Source of the DNA: Paenibacillaceae bacterium
GTDB lineage: Bacteria > Bacillota > Bacilli > Paenibacillales > Paenibacillaceae
Direction: 5' to 3'
NCBI GenBank assembly: GCA_900766135.1
Contig: CAAFUF010000036.1
Span: 1-64,000, forward strand
Length of the DNA stretch: 64,000 nucleotides
A program made the position numbers and the translations under genes. Below are positions 42,636-51,504 of the stretch, in pieces. The stretch's first letter is position 1. Each line of letters opens with the position of its first letter. The notes below the pieces were generated by a model that was given only the letters and a program-made list of their open reading frames with translations, was not told the origin of the DNA and made no database searches.

Positions 42636-45600
42636 TTACTCAAGCACCAACGGTCTGGCCAGGCCGGCAGGCACGTTCGGATCGCTGTCAAACCGGTCGA
42701 AGACAAACACCTTCACTTTGTAATTGTTTCCGCTCACATTGAAGTATTGGGTTATTTGCAATTGATTCGGCTGGATCGGAATCGCATTGATCAACACCGG
42801 CGTATTGCCTTGCAGCAATTGGAACACGACGTTGGCCTCGCCGGTGAAGTCGTCCAGTTGCTTCACCGTGACATCGACTTTCAATTTGCCGTCGCGGGTC
42901 AGCTTGCCGGATAGCGAATACGTGTCATTGGTAAAGGCATGGTCCGACGGCAGCGGTACCCCCGCTTCGATGCCTGGAACGGCATTTGCTTTCACGCGCA
43001 CGCTGACCGTGCCGGCCGGATATTCGCCCGCCCCGATCGGTTGCGGATTCGCCTCGACCGGTTGCCAGGTCGCCCCGCCATCCACGCTATACTCGTAATC
43101 GGAAGGGGCGGTGAAGCCTGGCGCATTCGTCCAACCAAACGTATTCGCTGCATCATCCACAATCGGGTTCAATGGCGACGCCGCCGCATTGCCTTCCGCT
43201 TTCACGGTCACAGCCTCCGAGTTGTCCCGTTTATCTACGGCTTTGACGGCAAATTCATATACGGACGAAGGATCGGCTTTCTCAACGACATACTGGTACA
43301 TGTCCTTGCCTTTTTCCGCCGAAACGTAGACGCTCCAGTTCATGCCCAGCTTGCCGCTCGTTTCGTAGATCCGGAAGCCCCGGACTTCGTCGTCCGCGTT
43401 GCCGCTCTCCGGCTTCGTCCAGGTCAGCGCCCATTTCCCGTTCCCGGTCTTGCCGGCGCTTAGGCCCTTCACCGGATTCGGTTTCTTGTCCGTCCGCACG
43501 ATCGTGTACGTATCGAAGGGTTGCGCTTCGCCCGAACGGTACGAATCGATGGTAAAGCTGTTTTCCGTCATCCGGATGCCCGAATAGATCGGGGTTTTCT
43601 TTTGCTCAAAATACGCCGCATAATATTTGTCGATGTTATTGTTTACATCGTAATATTTCGTGCCCGCCGCGTTGTTGACGATGTACATCGTGCCGTCAGG
43701 ATTAAGCGGGTTGCCGTTCTCGTCGCGTTTCGGATCCTTGATCGGCGTGTCGTTGTACATCTGATACGACCGCATGTAAGTGTGGTCGTGACCCTGCAAG
43801 ACGACGTCGATGCCAAGCTCGTCGAACACCGGAACCAGCATGTCCCGAAGTTCATAAATTTCGTTTTCTGCGGAATGACCGCCGACGGAGTAGATCGCTT
43901 TATGAAAAGCGACGACTTTCCATTTTTTGTCCGTTTGGGCTACTTCCCGTTTCAGCCATTCGATCTGCTGCTTGAACGATTCCCGTTGCCGGTTGTCCCA
44001 ACCCATGTCCATCGTGTTCATGACCATGAAATGGGCATCGCCGTAATCGAACGAGTATACGCTGCCCGGCGGAAGCGGATCGTCGATGGAATCGTTCGGA
44101 TAATAGAAATGATAATAATAGTTATCGTTATACGGCCCTTCGTGGTTGCCGACGGCGGCCATGATCGGCAGGTGCATCAGCCTATCCTGCGGTTTGCCGA
44201 AGTAATCGAGCCACTGGCTTTCCAGCGCGCCGGCATCGACCTGGTCACCGGTCATAATCATGAATTTGGACTTCGGATAGTGGTTGATCGCTTGGCCGAG
44301 CGTATCCGCCCAGACTTCGTAGTCATGCGTGTTAGAGCCTTGCGAATCCGTCAAATACAGAAATTCGAAAGAATTCTCCTGGTTCCCCTCGGTCGTAAAC
44401 GTCCCCGTTTGACTCCAGTTCCCGTCGCTGCCAACCCGATATTGGTAGGAAGTGCCCTGCATGAGGCCCTCCGCCAGTACCTTATGGCTGATGAACGAAC
44501 CGTTGGTGGAATTCGTGATTTTCAGGTTCAAGATTCGCGTATCCTCCGGTTTGCCCACAAAGCGCATGACGCCCGGAGAACCGAAGGCTTGTCCAGCCGG
44601 AACGATTTCCACAATGCTGTCCGTCGCGTTCGCCGGAGCGTTCTCCGGTTTGTCGTAATTCGTGTACCAGGCGAAAGAGCGTTTCGTTTTGGGGTCTTTA
44701 TAAAAAGACATCGCGATCGCGATCGGCGCATAGTTCCCTGCCCGATTCGCGGGACTGAACGTGAAGCCGTTCAAAACCGCCCCGCCCGTGGCATAAGTCA
44801 AGCCTCCTTGGCCGTCGTACGTCACGTTGACGATTTCATTCGATTTGACCGTCTCGGCTAAGGTCAACGCCAATACGGAGCGGTCCGAACCGATCGCCGC
44901 ACTCGCCACAGCAAGTTGTCTTCCACCGGTTTGAACGCGCAGATGATCCTTTATCCCGGCATTTACGTCTGCCAATTCAGCTTTAAACTTCAACGCTACG
45001 TCCAGCCCGTTGGCACCAACGGTTCCCGAGACCGGACCGCTATAGCCTTCCGGTAAATAGAAGGCGGAAGACGGAATGATATCTTTGCTCAGACGAGGCC
45101 CGGACCAGCGCAAATAGAGGTTCGAACCGCCAAAGTCCTCGAAATATTCGACCTTGAAGCTGTATTTCACTCCGCCCTGCAGCAAGATCGGAGCGCTGGT
45201 CTGCTCTACGTCCCAATCGTTGACCCAGTGATCGATCACCGGTTGGTCATCGATCCATAACCTGAAGCCGTTGTCCCCCGTCATGTAAAACGTGTAGTCG
45301 CCGGTTTCCGGCGCCAGGATTTGCCCGGTCCAGCGCACGTTGGCGTGATCTTGCCCGCCGGTCCAGGTCTGCAAGATCGGATCGAGGTTCGAAAAGTTGA
45401 TTTGCGTATCCACCGTGGTCGATTTGAGTTCGCCAAAGCTGAAATCGCTGTTCCCCGTGTAGTATTGCGCGAGCAAACCCTGTTCGCTGCCGCTCACCGG
45501 CGGCCCTGCTGCTTCGCCTTTGAGATCCAGGTCAAAGTACAAGTCGGAGCTGGTGACGCTATCCTGATGCACTTCGACCGCCAGTACATTGGCCCCGTTG

Positions 45601-46916
45601 ACCAGAAGAGACGGGTCGATCGCAAACGGATACTCCTCCCGCTGGTCTGCGACGTTGCTGGAAGCCCGGGTCGTATAAGTGATCGAACCGCCCGGCATAT
45701 TCGTCCGGAAGACTTCCTCCCCGTTCAAGTAAACCACCGCGCCGTCGTCGCGGATCAGCGTCGCCGCCAATTCTCGAATCGCCGAAGCGTCCGATACTTC
45801 AAATTCCTTACGGAAGTAGGTCGTAATATATTTATTGCGGTCATCCGGCCCATAGCCGATCACGGACGTCGGCTGAGGTTTGGTACTGCCGGCATTACCC
45901 AGCGAGGCAACCCCTCGATTCCAGCCGCTGTCGTCAAAACCGTTGTTCCGCCAAGCCGTTCCTTGATCCGAACCGTTGTCCAGATACTTCCATTCGCTGC
46001 CTCGCGGAATCAACGCCGATGGGTCGGCCAGCGCCGCGGCCGCAGCGGGATCAACGACCGTGACCAGAGCCGAGGTTTTGTAGCCGCCGTCCGTCGTTGT
46101 TGCCGTAATGCCCGTAGTGCCGGATCCAACCGCCGTGACCAAACCGTCCGGGCTGACCGTTGCCACCCCGGTGTCATCGCTTGTCCAGGCATAGGTTGCA
46201 TCCGTCGCATTCTCCGGCGCAACGGCAGCGCTAAGTTGTGCCGTCTCCCCGACAACCAGCTCCAGACTGGACTGGTCCAGCGTGATGCCGTTGACCGGAA
46301 CGAGCTCCGGTTGGGTCTCCGGATCGGATACCGACGGGTCCGCCATCGTACCGTAGGCCTCAAACTCATAGAGGTTCGCCTGATAGTTACCGTTATCGTT
46401 AACGTCTCCCGGATCGGTGATGTTCAGCTTAAAATAACGGGCCGTTACCGGCTCCTCCAATTCATGCGTGGTGACGCCGTACGTGTTGTCCGTCACCGTT
46501 ACGACGGGCGTCCAGGTCACGTCATCGCGGCTGGTTTCGATGGAGAATGCACGGGTATTCCATGCATCCGCCTCGCCTGCCGAACCCGCATGGTCCAGTA
46601 CGAACTTGCGCACTGTCGCTTCGGCGCCCGCGTCAATCTTTAACCAATATGGGTTCTGGGCGTCCGGCGGCTGCGTATTCCCTTCATATGCCCATTTGCT
46701 GGTAGCGGCATTGCCGTCAACCGCTTGGGACGGGGCAAAACCGCCCGCGATTTCCCCAATAGCCGTTGCCGTTACCCCCGGTACGGCAAATACGTTGATA
46801 TCCGCCGTTGGCTCCGCTTTCGCGGGCTGGATCGGTACGTAACCCGCCGAAAACAGCATGGATAACAGCATCACCGCCGCAAGCACTCGTCTTGCCGGTG
46901 CAATCTTTCTTTTCAC
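42636..46916 (-). CDS. Secreted modular metallophosphoesterase (purple acid phosphatase-like)
   Basis: 1426-residue exported phosphatase. GTG at 46916 follows AAGGAGGGACCTAGGGA. Order: signal (1-34), F5/8 module (42-190), BIG2 (205-285), galactose-binding module like the one in the GH92 protein (300-475), PA14 (485-630), SwmB-like module (640-735), Fn3-like phosphatase lead-in (745-870), metallophosphoesterase (875-1115), Fn3 (1180-1270) and C-terminal beta module. Metal-binding motifs: LTDSQG, MTGDQVDAG, VGNHEGP, AFHKAIYS and GHDHTYMRS. First gene of the operon, behind a Pho box, so its role should be phosphate release from organic esters at the surface. PA14 and F5/8 modules suggest glycan docking. 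Confidence 0.92.
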   Translation of the reverse strand: MKRKIAPARRVLAAVMLLSMLFSAGYVPIQPAKAEPTADINVFAVPGVTATAIGEIAGGFAPSQAVDGNAATSKWAYEGNTQPPDAQNPYWLKIDAGAEATVRKFVLDHAGSAGEADAWNTRAFSIETSRDDVTWTPVVTVTDNTYGVTTHELEEPVTARYFKLNITDPGDVNDNGNYQANLYEFEAYGTMADPSVSDPETQPELVPVNGITLDQSSLELVVGETAQLSAAVAPENATDATYAWTSDDTGVATVSPDGLVTAVGSGTTGITATTTDGGYKTSALVTVVDPAAAAALADPSALIPRGSEWKYLDNGSDQGTAWRNNGFDDSGWNRGVASLGNAGSTKPQPTSVIGYGPDDRNKYITTYFRKEFEVSDASAIRELAATLIRDDGAVVYLNGEEVFRTNMPGGSITYTTRASSNVADQREEYPFAIDPSLLVNGANVLAVEVHQDSVTSSDLYFDLDLKGEAAGPPVSGSEQGLLAQYYTGNSDFSFGELKSTTVDTQINFSNLDPILQTWTGGQDHANVRWTGQILAPETGDYTFYMTGDNGFRLWIDDQPVIDHWVNDWDVEQTSAPILLQGGVKYSFKVEYFEDFGGSNLYLRWSGPRLSKDIIPSSAFYLPEGYSGPVSGTVGANGLDVALKFKAELADVNAGIKDHLRVQTGGRQLAVASAAIGSDRSVLALTLAETVKSNEIVNVTYDGQGGLTYATGGAVLNGFTFSPANRAGNYAPIAIAMSFYKDPKTKRSFAWYTNYDKPENAPANATDSIVEIVPAGQAFGSPGVMRFVGKPEDTRILNLKITNSTNGSFISHKVLAEGLMQGTSYQYRVGSDGNWSQTGTFTTEGNQENSFEFLYLTDSQGSNTHDYEVWADTLGQAINHYPKSKFMIMTGDQVDAGALESQWLDYFGKPQDRLMHLPIMAAVGNHEGPYNDNYYYHFYYPNDSIDDPLPPGSVYSFDYGDAHFMVMNTMDMGWDNRQRESFKQQIEWLKREVAQTDKKWKVVAFHKAIYSVGGHSAENEIYELRDMLVPVFDELGIDVVLQGHDHTYMRSYQMYNDTPIKDPKRDENGNPLNPDGTMYIVNNAAGTKYYDVNNNIDKYYAAYFEQKKTPIYSGIRMTENSFTIDSYRSGEAQPFDTYTIVRTDKKPNPVKGLSAGKTGNGKWALTWTKPESGNADDEVRGFRIYETSGKLGMNWSVYVSAEKGKDMYQYVVEKADPSSVYEFAVKAVDKRDNSEAVTVKAEGNAAASPLNPIVDDAANTFGWTNAPGFTAPSDYEYSVDGGATWQPVEANPQPIGAGEYPAGTVSVRVKANAVPGIEAGVPLPSDHAFTNDTYSLSGKLTRDGKLKVDVTVKQLDDFTGEANVVFQLLQGNTPVLINAIPIQPNQLQITQYFNVSGNNYKVKVFVFDRFDSDPNVPAGLARPLVLE

Positions 46917-46962
46917 TCCCTAGGTCCCTCCTTTGGATTATGAAGTGTTGACATTGTAGGAC

Positions 46963-46991
46963 ATCATACGATCTGTCCGCGTTTCCTTCAA
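46963..46991 (-). promoter_or_regulatory. Promoter of the phosphatase-SLH-GH92 operon
   Basis: Minus strand TTGAAG (46991-46986), 17-bp spacer, TATGAT (46968-46963), about 50 bp before the GTG start. Confidence 0.62.
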
Positions 46992-47000
46992 TTCATCTAC

Positions 47001-47028
47001 CGTTAAGGGGGGATTAAATTTCTGTAAA
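47001..47028 (-). promoter_or_regulatory. Pho box (PhoP-type hexamer array)
   Basis: Minus-strand TTTACA, TTAATC and TTAACG begin exactly 11 bp apart (plus-strand coordinates 47023-47028, 47012-47017, 47001-47006), the spacing of PhoP sites (consensus TT(A/T/C)ACA). The array ends 9 bp before the -35 element, the activator position known for B. subtilis Pho genes. The remaining 47029-47321 holds further hexamer-like sequences (47070-47086 on the plus strand, 47226-47271 on the minus) and no gene. Confidence 0.68.
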
Positions 47029-47321
47029 GGTCCTGAACGTTTATCCGGACCTTCCGATAGAGGAAGAGCTTAACAATAGCTTAATAATCCCGCCGCTCCT
47101 TTTATTTGTCATTAAATGGGGATATATGGATGATTTGAGCAGGGCGGGAGATTTACTTTTCGGACTTCTCTTTTCGTAACCGTATTGATGTTAAGCGTTT
47201 TCACCAATCTGCGCCTTACAGCTGGCGTAAGTCTCTTGTCACCTTCGCCCTTACTGTAAGTCCTGTGTAAAACCACGCCCTCCGTCTCCTAAATTATGGG
47301 GAGGATATTTTTGTGGAATGC

Positions 47322-47356
47322 AAAAAAAATCCGGAAGCATTTGACTGCTTCCGGAT
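47322..47356 (-). terminator. Terminator of the DEAD-box helicase gene
   Basis: ATCCGGAAGCA and TGCTTCCGGAT form a perfect 11-bp stem with a 6-nt loop; the minus strand continues into eight T. Confidence 0.92.
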
Positions 47357-47377
47357 GATTCACGTGATCCTATGATG

Positions 47378-48589
47378 TCATATTTTCTTTACCTTCGGCC
47401 GATTTCGCGGTTCCCTTGCCGGAGGCGCTACTTTAGGAGCCGGGGCCGTTTGCTGCATCGGATACGGGTGATCCTGAACGACCTTCATCCGCTTTCCGGT
47501 CAGCTTCTCGATCGCCGCGGCGTATTCCTTCTCGTCGAAATCGCACAAGGAAATCGCCACGCCGCTTTGACCGGCTCGGCCTGTCCGCCCGATCCGGTGA
47601 ACGTACGTCTCGGGAACGTTCGGCAGCTCATAGTTGATGACGTGGGACAACTCGTCGATGTCGATGCCCCGCGCCGCAATGTCGGTCGCCACCAAAACGC
47701 GCAAGGACCGGTTTTTGAAATCTTGCAAAGCCGTCTGCCGGGCACCTTGCGATTTGTCGCCGTGGATGGCTTTCGCGCTGACCTGCGCTTTCGACAGGTG
47801 GCGCACAAGGCGGTCCGCTCCATGCTTGGTCCGCGTAAAGACGATGGCGGATTCGATGGATTCGTCCTTCAGGAGATGAAGCAGCAGATCCTTCTTATTG
47901 CTCTTGTCCGCGTAATAAAGGTATTGCCCGATGGCATCCACCGTCGAGGATACCGGCGTAATCGCCACCTTTACGGGATTTCTCAAGATGGAATCGGCCA
48001 TCTGCGCAATGACGCCGGGCATGGTTGCGGAGAAGAGCAGGGTTTGCCGCTGGGACGGCGTTTTTGCGATGATTTTCTTGACATCGTGGATAAAGCCCAT
48101 GTCCAGCATGCGGTCCGCTTCATCCAGAATCAGGAGCTCCACGTCCTTCAGATCGATCAGCTTCTGCTGCATCAAATCATTCAGACGGCCGGGGGTAGCC
48201 ACTAGAATATCAACGCCTTTTTGCAGCGCGGTCTCCTGCGGTTTCTGTGACACGCCCCCGAAAATGACAGCGCAGCGCAAGGGCAAATATTTGCCGTAGG
48301 CGCAAAAGTTCTCGTGGATCTGCAGCGCCAGCTCGCGCGTTGGCGTGATCACCAACGCCCGGATGTTCCGCCGGCCCGCCCGCGGCGCGTTGTCCTTGTG
48401 CAGCAATTGCAGCGTAGGAATCGCGAACGCGGCGGTTTTCCCCGTGCCGGTCTGCGCGCAGCCCAGCAGGTCTCTCCCGCTCAGAATAGGCGGGATCGCT
48501 TGTTGTTGAATCGGCGTAGGCGCCGTATAGTTCTCTTGTTCTAATGCTTTTAATATGGAAGGGATCAAGTTTAGTTCGTTAAATTGCAT
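47378..48589 (-). CDS. DEAD-box ATP-dependent RNA helicase (RhlE-like)
   Basis: 403-residue cytoplasmic helicase that unwinds RNA, typically in cold adaptation, ribosome assembly or decay. All core motifs are present: Q motif PTPIQQQAIP, motif I AQTGTGKT near 45, Ia PTRELALQ, II LDEADRM near 150, III FSATMP, V VATDIAARGIDI and VI HRIGRTGRAG. The C-terminus is a short basic tail (RNRPKVKKI) instead of a folded domain, which places it with RhlE rather than DbpA/CshA. ATG follows AAGGAGTTATT; a hairpin in the leader lies next to that site. It is monocistronic. Confidence 0.92.
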   Translation of the reverse strand: MQFNELNLIPSILKALEQENYTAPTPIQQQAIPPILSGRDLLGCAQTGTGKTAAFAIPTLQLLHKDNAPRAGRRNIRALVITPTRELALQIHENFCAYGKYLPLRCAVIFGGVSQKPQETALQKGVDILVATPGRLNDLMQQKLIDLKDVELLILDEADRMLDMGFIHDVKKIIAKTPSQRQTLLFSATMPGVIAQMADSILRNPVKVAITPVSSTVDAIGQYLYYADKSNKKDLLLHLLKDESIESAIVFTRTKHGADRLVRHLSKAQVSAKAIHGDKSQGARQTALQDFKNRSLRVLVATDIAARGIDIDELSHVINYELPNVPETYVHRIGRTGRAGQSGVAISLCDFDEKEYAAAIEKLTGKRMKVVQDHPYPMQQTAPAPKVAPPAREPRNRPKVKKI

Positions 48590-48600
48590 AATAACTCCTT

Positions 48601-48621
48601 GCCGAAATCGCTAATTTCGGC
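48601..48621 (-). promoter_or_regulatory. Hairpin in the helicase 5' leader touching the ribosome site
   Basis: GCCGAAAT and ATTTCGGC (8-bp perfect stem, 5-nt loop) end one base before AAGGAG of the DEAD-box gene. The RNA hairpin could occlude the site and be opened by temperature or by the helicase itself. A TATGAT -10-like hexamer lies farther upstream. Confidence 0.5.
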
Positions 48622-48702
48622 GGCCAGCATGTAAGGTCACCGATCATACCAATATAACACGGTGCGGGTGACCCGGCAAATGGGGAGCGGACTAGACGTT
48701 CC

Positions 48703-48842
48703 GATAAGGCCGTTTTTTGACCTTATTTCCACCTTGTTGCCCGCCATGCAGAAAATAAGGCCATTTTATGGCCCTATTTACCGCAACACGTGGCTTTTTC
48801 GAGAAATAAGGACACTTTTTACCCTTATTTCCGCCGAGTGCG
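48703..48842. repeat. Three AATAAGG/CCTTATT hairpin repeats
   Basis: Units at 48703-48730, 48753-48782 and 48814-48842 each carry (A)ATAAGG...CCTTATTT around a C/T-rich loop and are 51-61 bp apart. They resemble the CCTTATTCC/GGAATAAGG core of the 8852-8983 repeat. The 293-bp gap between the helicase and acetyltransferase genes otherwise holds only promoter sequence. Confidence 0.65.
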
Positions 48843-48882
48843 GCCGAGGATCGGGGACAGGGGACCACTTTACGTTCATCAA

Positions 48883-49476
48883 TCATTGCCCACCCAGGTA
48901 ATCCCCCACGTTGCACAACCAAACCAGATGGTCCTGCCCCGGTCCCCAGTAGTCCTTGGCCACGGCATAAGGCGCTCCGAACTTGCGCAGCCACTTCTGC
49001 TGCGCCCTCTTGTAGCCGCTGTCGAGGCAAAATCGCTCGATGCCCCGCCCCTTAAGCTCTTCCGCCAACGCCTGGATCAAAGCCGCCCCGATGCCTTGCC
49101 CTTGATAGGCGGGCAGCACGTACAAGCTTCCCAGTTCGCCAACATCATCCAGAGCGGGCCGGGTACATTCGGCGATTTCCTTCCCGCAGGGACCATAGGA
49201 GATCGTGCCGACCACCTCCCGATCCGCCTTCGCTATCAGAAAAAAGACGGTCCCCTCCGCCGCATGCGGCCAAGGCTGGAGCGGATCTAAGTCTGGTGCG
49301 GTCCGAAGCGCCGCGTCCACTAGCCTCTTCTTCCCTTCGACTTCTCGGCGGATTTCTTCTATTAAATCCCCAAGCCCTTCCCCGGCGAAAGCCTCCGGGA
49401 TGGTTTGCTCGAATACCCGGCAAGCCTCCTCCCGATCTGCGGGAACTAACGGAACGATGTGGATACCTTCGACCAT
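48883..49476 (-). CDS. GNAT family N-acetyltransferase
   Basis: 197-residue transferase. Motif A is LGSLYVLPAYQGQGIGAALIQ near 115-135, and motif B is near RAQQKWLRKFG. ATG at 49476 follows GAAGGAGGG. Single gene between a repeat region and the divergent ABC exporter. Substrate unknown; the sequence has no marker for an antibiotic or ribosomal target. Confidence 0.85.
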   Translation of the reverse strand: MVEGIHIVPLVPADREEACRVFEQTIPEAFAGEGLGDLIEEIRREVEGKKRLVDAALRTAPDLDPLQPWPHAAEGTVFFLIAKADREVVGTISYGPCGKEIAECTRPALDDVGELGSLYVLPAYQGQGIGAALIQALAEELKGRGIERFCLDSGYKRAQQKWLRKFGAPYAVAKDYWGPGQDHLVWLCNVGDYLGGQ

Positions 49477-49644
49477 CGCAATCCCTCCTTCACATTTTTT
49501 CGAAATCTGCCTTCAAAATCCTTGATATCACCTTCATATTCTAAAGATTTTACCGAAATAAAAGCAAAGGGGCGATCCCCCCGAGAAAACGCAAACATAC
49601 GTGATAACAAGCTGGAATACGCGGGTTTTACCTTTGGGTGGTTG

Positions 49645-49653
49645 TGGTATAAT
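49645..49653 (+). promoter_or_regulatory. Extended -10 promoter of the ABC exporter
   Basis: TGG followed by a perfect TATAAT (49648-49653), 75 bp before the first ABC gene; extended -10 elements do not need a strong -35. Confidence 0.55.
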
Positions 49654-49728
49654 CACGATGATTTGCGAAAACGGATTCCATCCGGCAGCTTTGCATGCAA
49701 GAACGAACAAACAGAAACGGGTGATCAG

Positions 49729-51504
49729 ATGTTCGAACTCAAATGGCTATGGCAGAATTTGGAGGGCAACCGGGCCAGGTACATTACGGCGCTGGTTCTT
49801 TCCGTCGTGGGCTCTTCGCTCATGATTATCAATCCGTACATAGGCCAACGCATTGTCGACACGTTTATTACGGGCGAAAATGCGGTACAGAATCTAACGC
49901 AGGAACGAGGGCTGCTCATCATGCTCTGTCTGGGCATGATCGGGTTTTCCTTGCTGCGCACGGGGCTTGCTTATCTGACGACGATGCAATACGAGCAGGC
50001 TTCGCAAAATATGTTGTACAAAGTCCGCATCTATCTGTACAACAAAATCCAAGGCCAGGATATGGAATACTACGACCATAACCGGACCGGAGACCTGATG
50101 ACCAAGATGACCGGGGACTTGGACATGGTGCGCCACTCGATGGCGTGGATCATCAAGACGATCATCGAATCGGTGACGATCTTCCTTGCAGCCGTCGCCT
50201 ATTTTTTCACGATTGATGCCGTGTTGACGTTGTGGCTGCTCGTTCTGGCGCCGCCGATCTTTATCGTGGCTTATATTTTCGCGAAAAAGGTCCGCCCGAT
50301 GTACATCGACCTGCGTGAGCGGCTGTCGCAACTGAACACGACCACCCAGGAGAATATCTCCGGGAACCGCGTCGTTAAAGCCTTTGCCCGCGAGGAATTC
50401 GAAATCGAGAAGTTTACGGACAAGAACATTCACTTCTCCCAAGCCAACAAAAAAGCGGCGCTCGTTTGGCTGGACTACTTCCCGTATTTGGAGACGTTCG
50501 CGCAGGCGTTTAACGTAATCCTGATGCTGGCCGGCGGCTATTTCGTCATGCAAGGACGGATTACCTTCGGGGAATTTTCCGCGTTCTCCGCGCTGATCTG
50601 GGCCGTTTCCAACCCGATGCGCAATATCGGCATTATCATTAATGATATTCAGCGTTTTTTCGCCAGCTTAAGCAAAATCGTAGAAATTTACTATGCCAAA
50701 CCTAACATTGTGAATGAGCACAAAGCCACCCGCAAGCGTCGTTACGAAGGACGGATCGATTTCGATCACGTCAGCTTCAAATATGACGGAGGCGAAGTGC
50801 TTCACGATATCAGCTTCTCGGTTAAACCGGGAGAAACCGTCGCCATCATGGGCTCCACCGGATCGGGCAAAACGTCTCTCGTGAACCTGATCCCGCGTTT
50901 TTACGACGTATCCGGCGGGCAAGTGTTGGTTGACGGCGTCGACGTCCGCAAGCTGGAGCTCGACGAGCTCCGCAGCAACATCGGCATCGCGACCCAGGAC
51001 GTGCTGCTGTTCTCCGACACGATTGACGGGAATATCGCCTACGGCGATCCCGAACTGCCGGAGGAACAAACAGTCGAGTACGCCCGGTTGGCCGCGGCGC
51101 ATGATTTTATTACGAAAATGCCGGAAGGGTATGACACCATCGTCGGGGAACGCGGCGTCGGCTTGTCCGGCGGGCAGAAGCAGCGGATTGCGCTGTCCCG
51201 GGCTCTGGCGGTGCGCCGGCCGATTCTGATTCTCGACGATACCACGTCCGCGGTCGACCTTGAAACCGAGGAGCATATCCAGAAGAGCTTGCGTGAGCTG
51301 GACTTCCCATGCACGAAGCTGATCATTGCCCAGCGCGTGTCCACGACGGCCGAAGCCGACCGCATTCTGATCCTGGACGGCGGCCGTCTGATCGAGGAAG
51401 GCACCCACTCCGAATTGCTGGCCAAACGCGGCTATTATTACGAGGTATTTATGCTTCAGAACGAAGGTATCGGAAGGACGGTGAGCGCTCATGGCCAGGA
51501 ATAA
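49729..51504 (+). CDS. Heterodimeric ABC exporter half, degenerate ATP site (BmrC/YheI-like)
   Basis: 591-residue half-transporter. The start is placed at ATG 49729 (MFELKWLWQNLEGN); the open frame runs back to 49459 but that section overlaps the promoter. Six helices form the membrane domain (about 15-310), then the nucleotide domain: Walker A GSTGSGKTS, signature LSGGQKQR, Walker B LILDDTTSAVD. The catalytic Glu after Walker B is Asp, so this half has the degenerate site found in one subunit of heterodimeric drug exporters such as BmrC/D and TM287/288. The next gene overlaps by 14 bases and supplies the active site. Confidence 0.88.
   Translation: MFELKWLWQNLEGNRARYITALVLSVVGSSLMIINPYIGQRIVDTFITGENAVQNLTQERGLLIMLCLGMIGFSLLRTGLAYLTTMQYEQASQNMLYKVRIYLYNKIQGQDMEYYDHNRTGDLMTKMTGDLDMVRHSMAWIIKTIIESVTIFLAAVAYFFTIDAVLTLWLLVLAPPIFIVAYIFAKKVRPMYIDLRERLSQLNTTTQENISGNRVVKAFAREEFEIEKFTDKNIHFSQANKKAALVWLDYFPYLETFAQAFNVILMLAGGYFVMQGRITFGEFSAFSALIWAVSNPMRNIGIIINDIQRFFASLSKIVEIYYAKPNIVNEHKATRKRRYEGRIDFDHVSFKYDGGEVLHDISFSVKPGETVAIMGSTGSGKTSLVNLIPRFYDVSGGQVLVDGVDVRKLELDELRSNIGIATQDVLLFSDTIDGNIAYGDPELPEEQTVEYARLAAAHDFITKMPEGYDTIVGERGVGLSGGQKQRIALSRALAVRRPILILDDTTSAVDLETEEHIQKSLRELDFPCTKLIIAQRVSTTAEADRILILDGGRLIEEGTHSELLAKRGYYYEVFMLQNEGIGRTVSAHGQE

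Noticed and set aside
43521..44861. 446-codon plus-strand frame opposite the metallophosphoesterase
   Set aside because: Overlaps the phosphatase active-site region; the translation is Arg/His/Val-rich without a domain.
48703..48842. CRISPR array
   Set aside because: The repeats are palindromic, unequal in spacing and differ in sequence, without unique spacers or cas genes.
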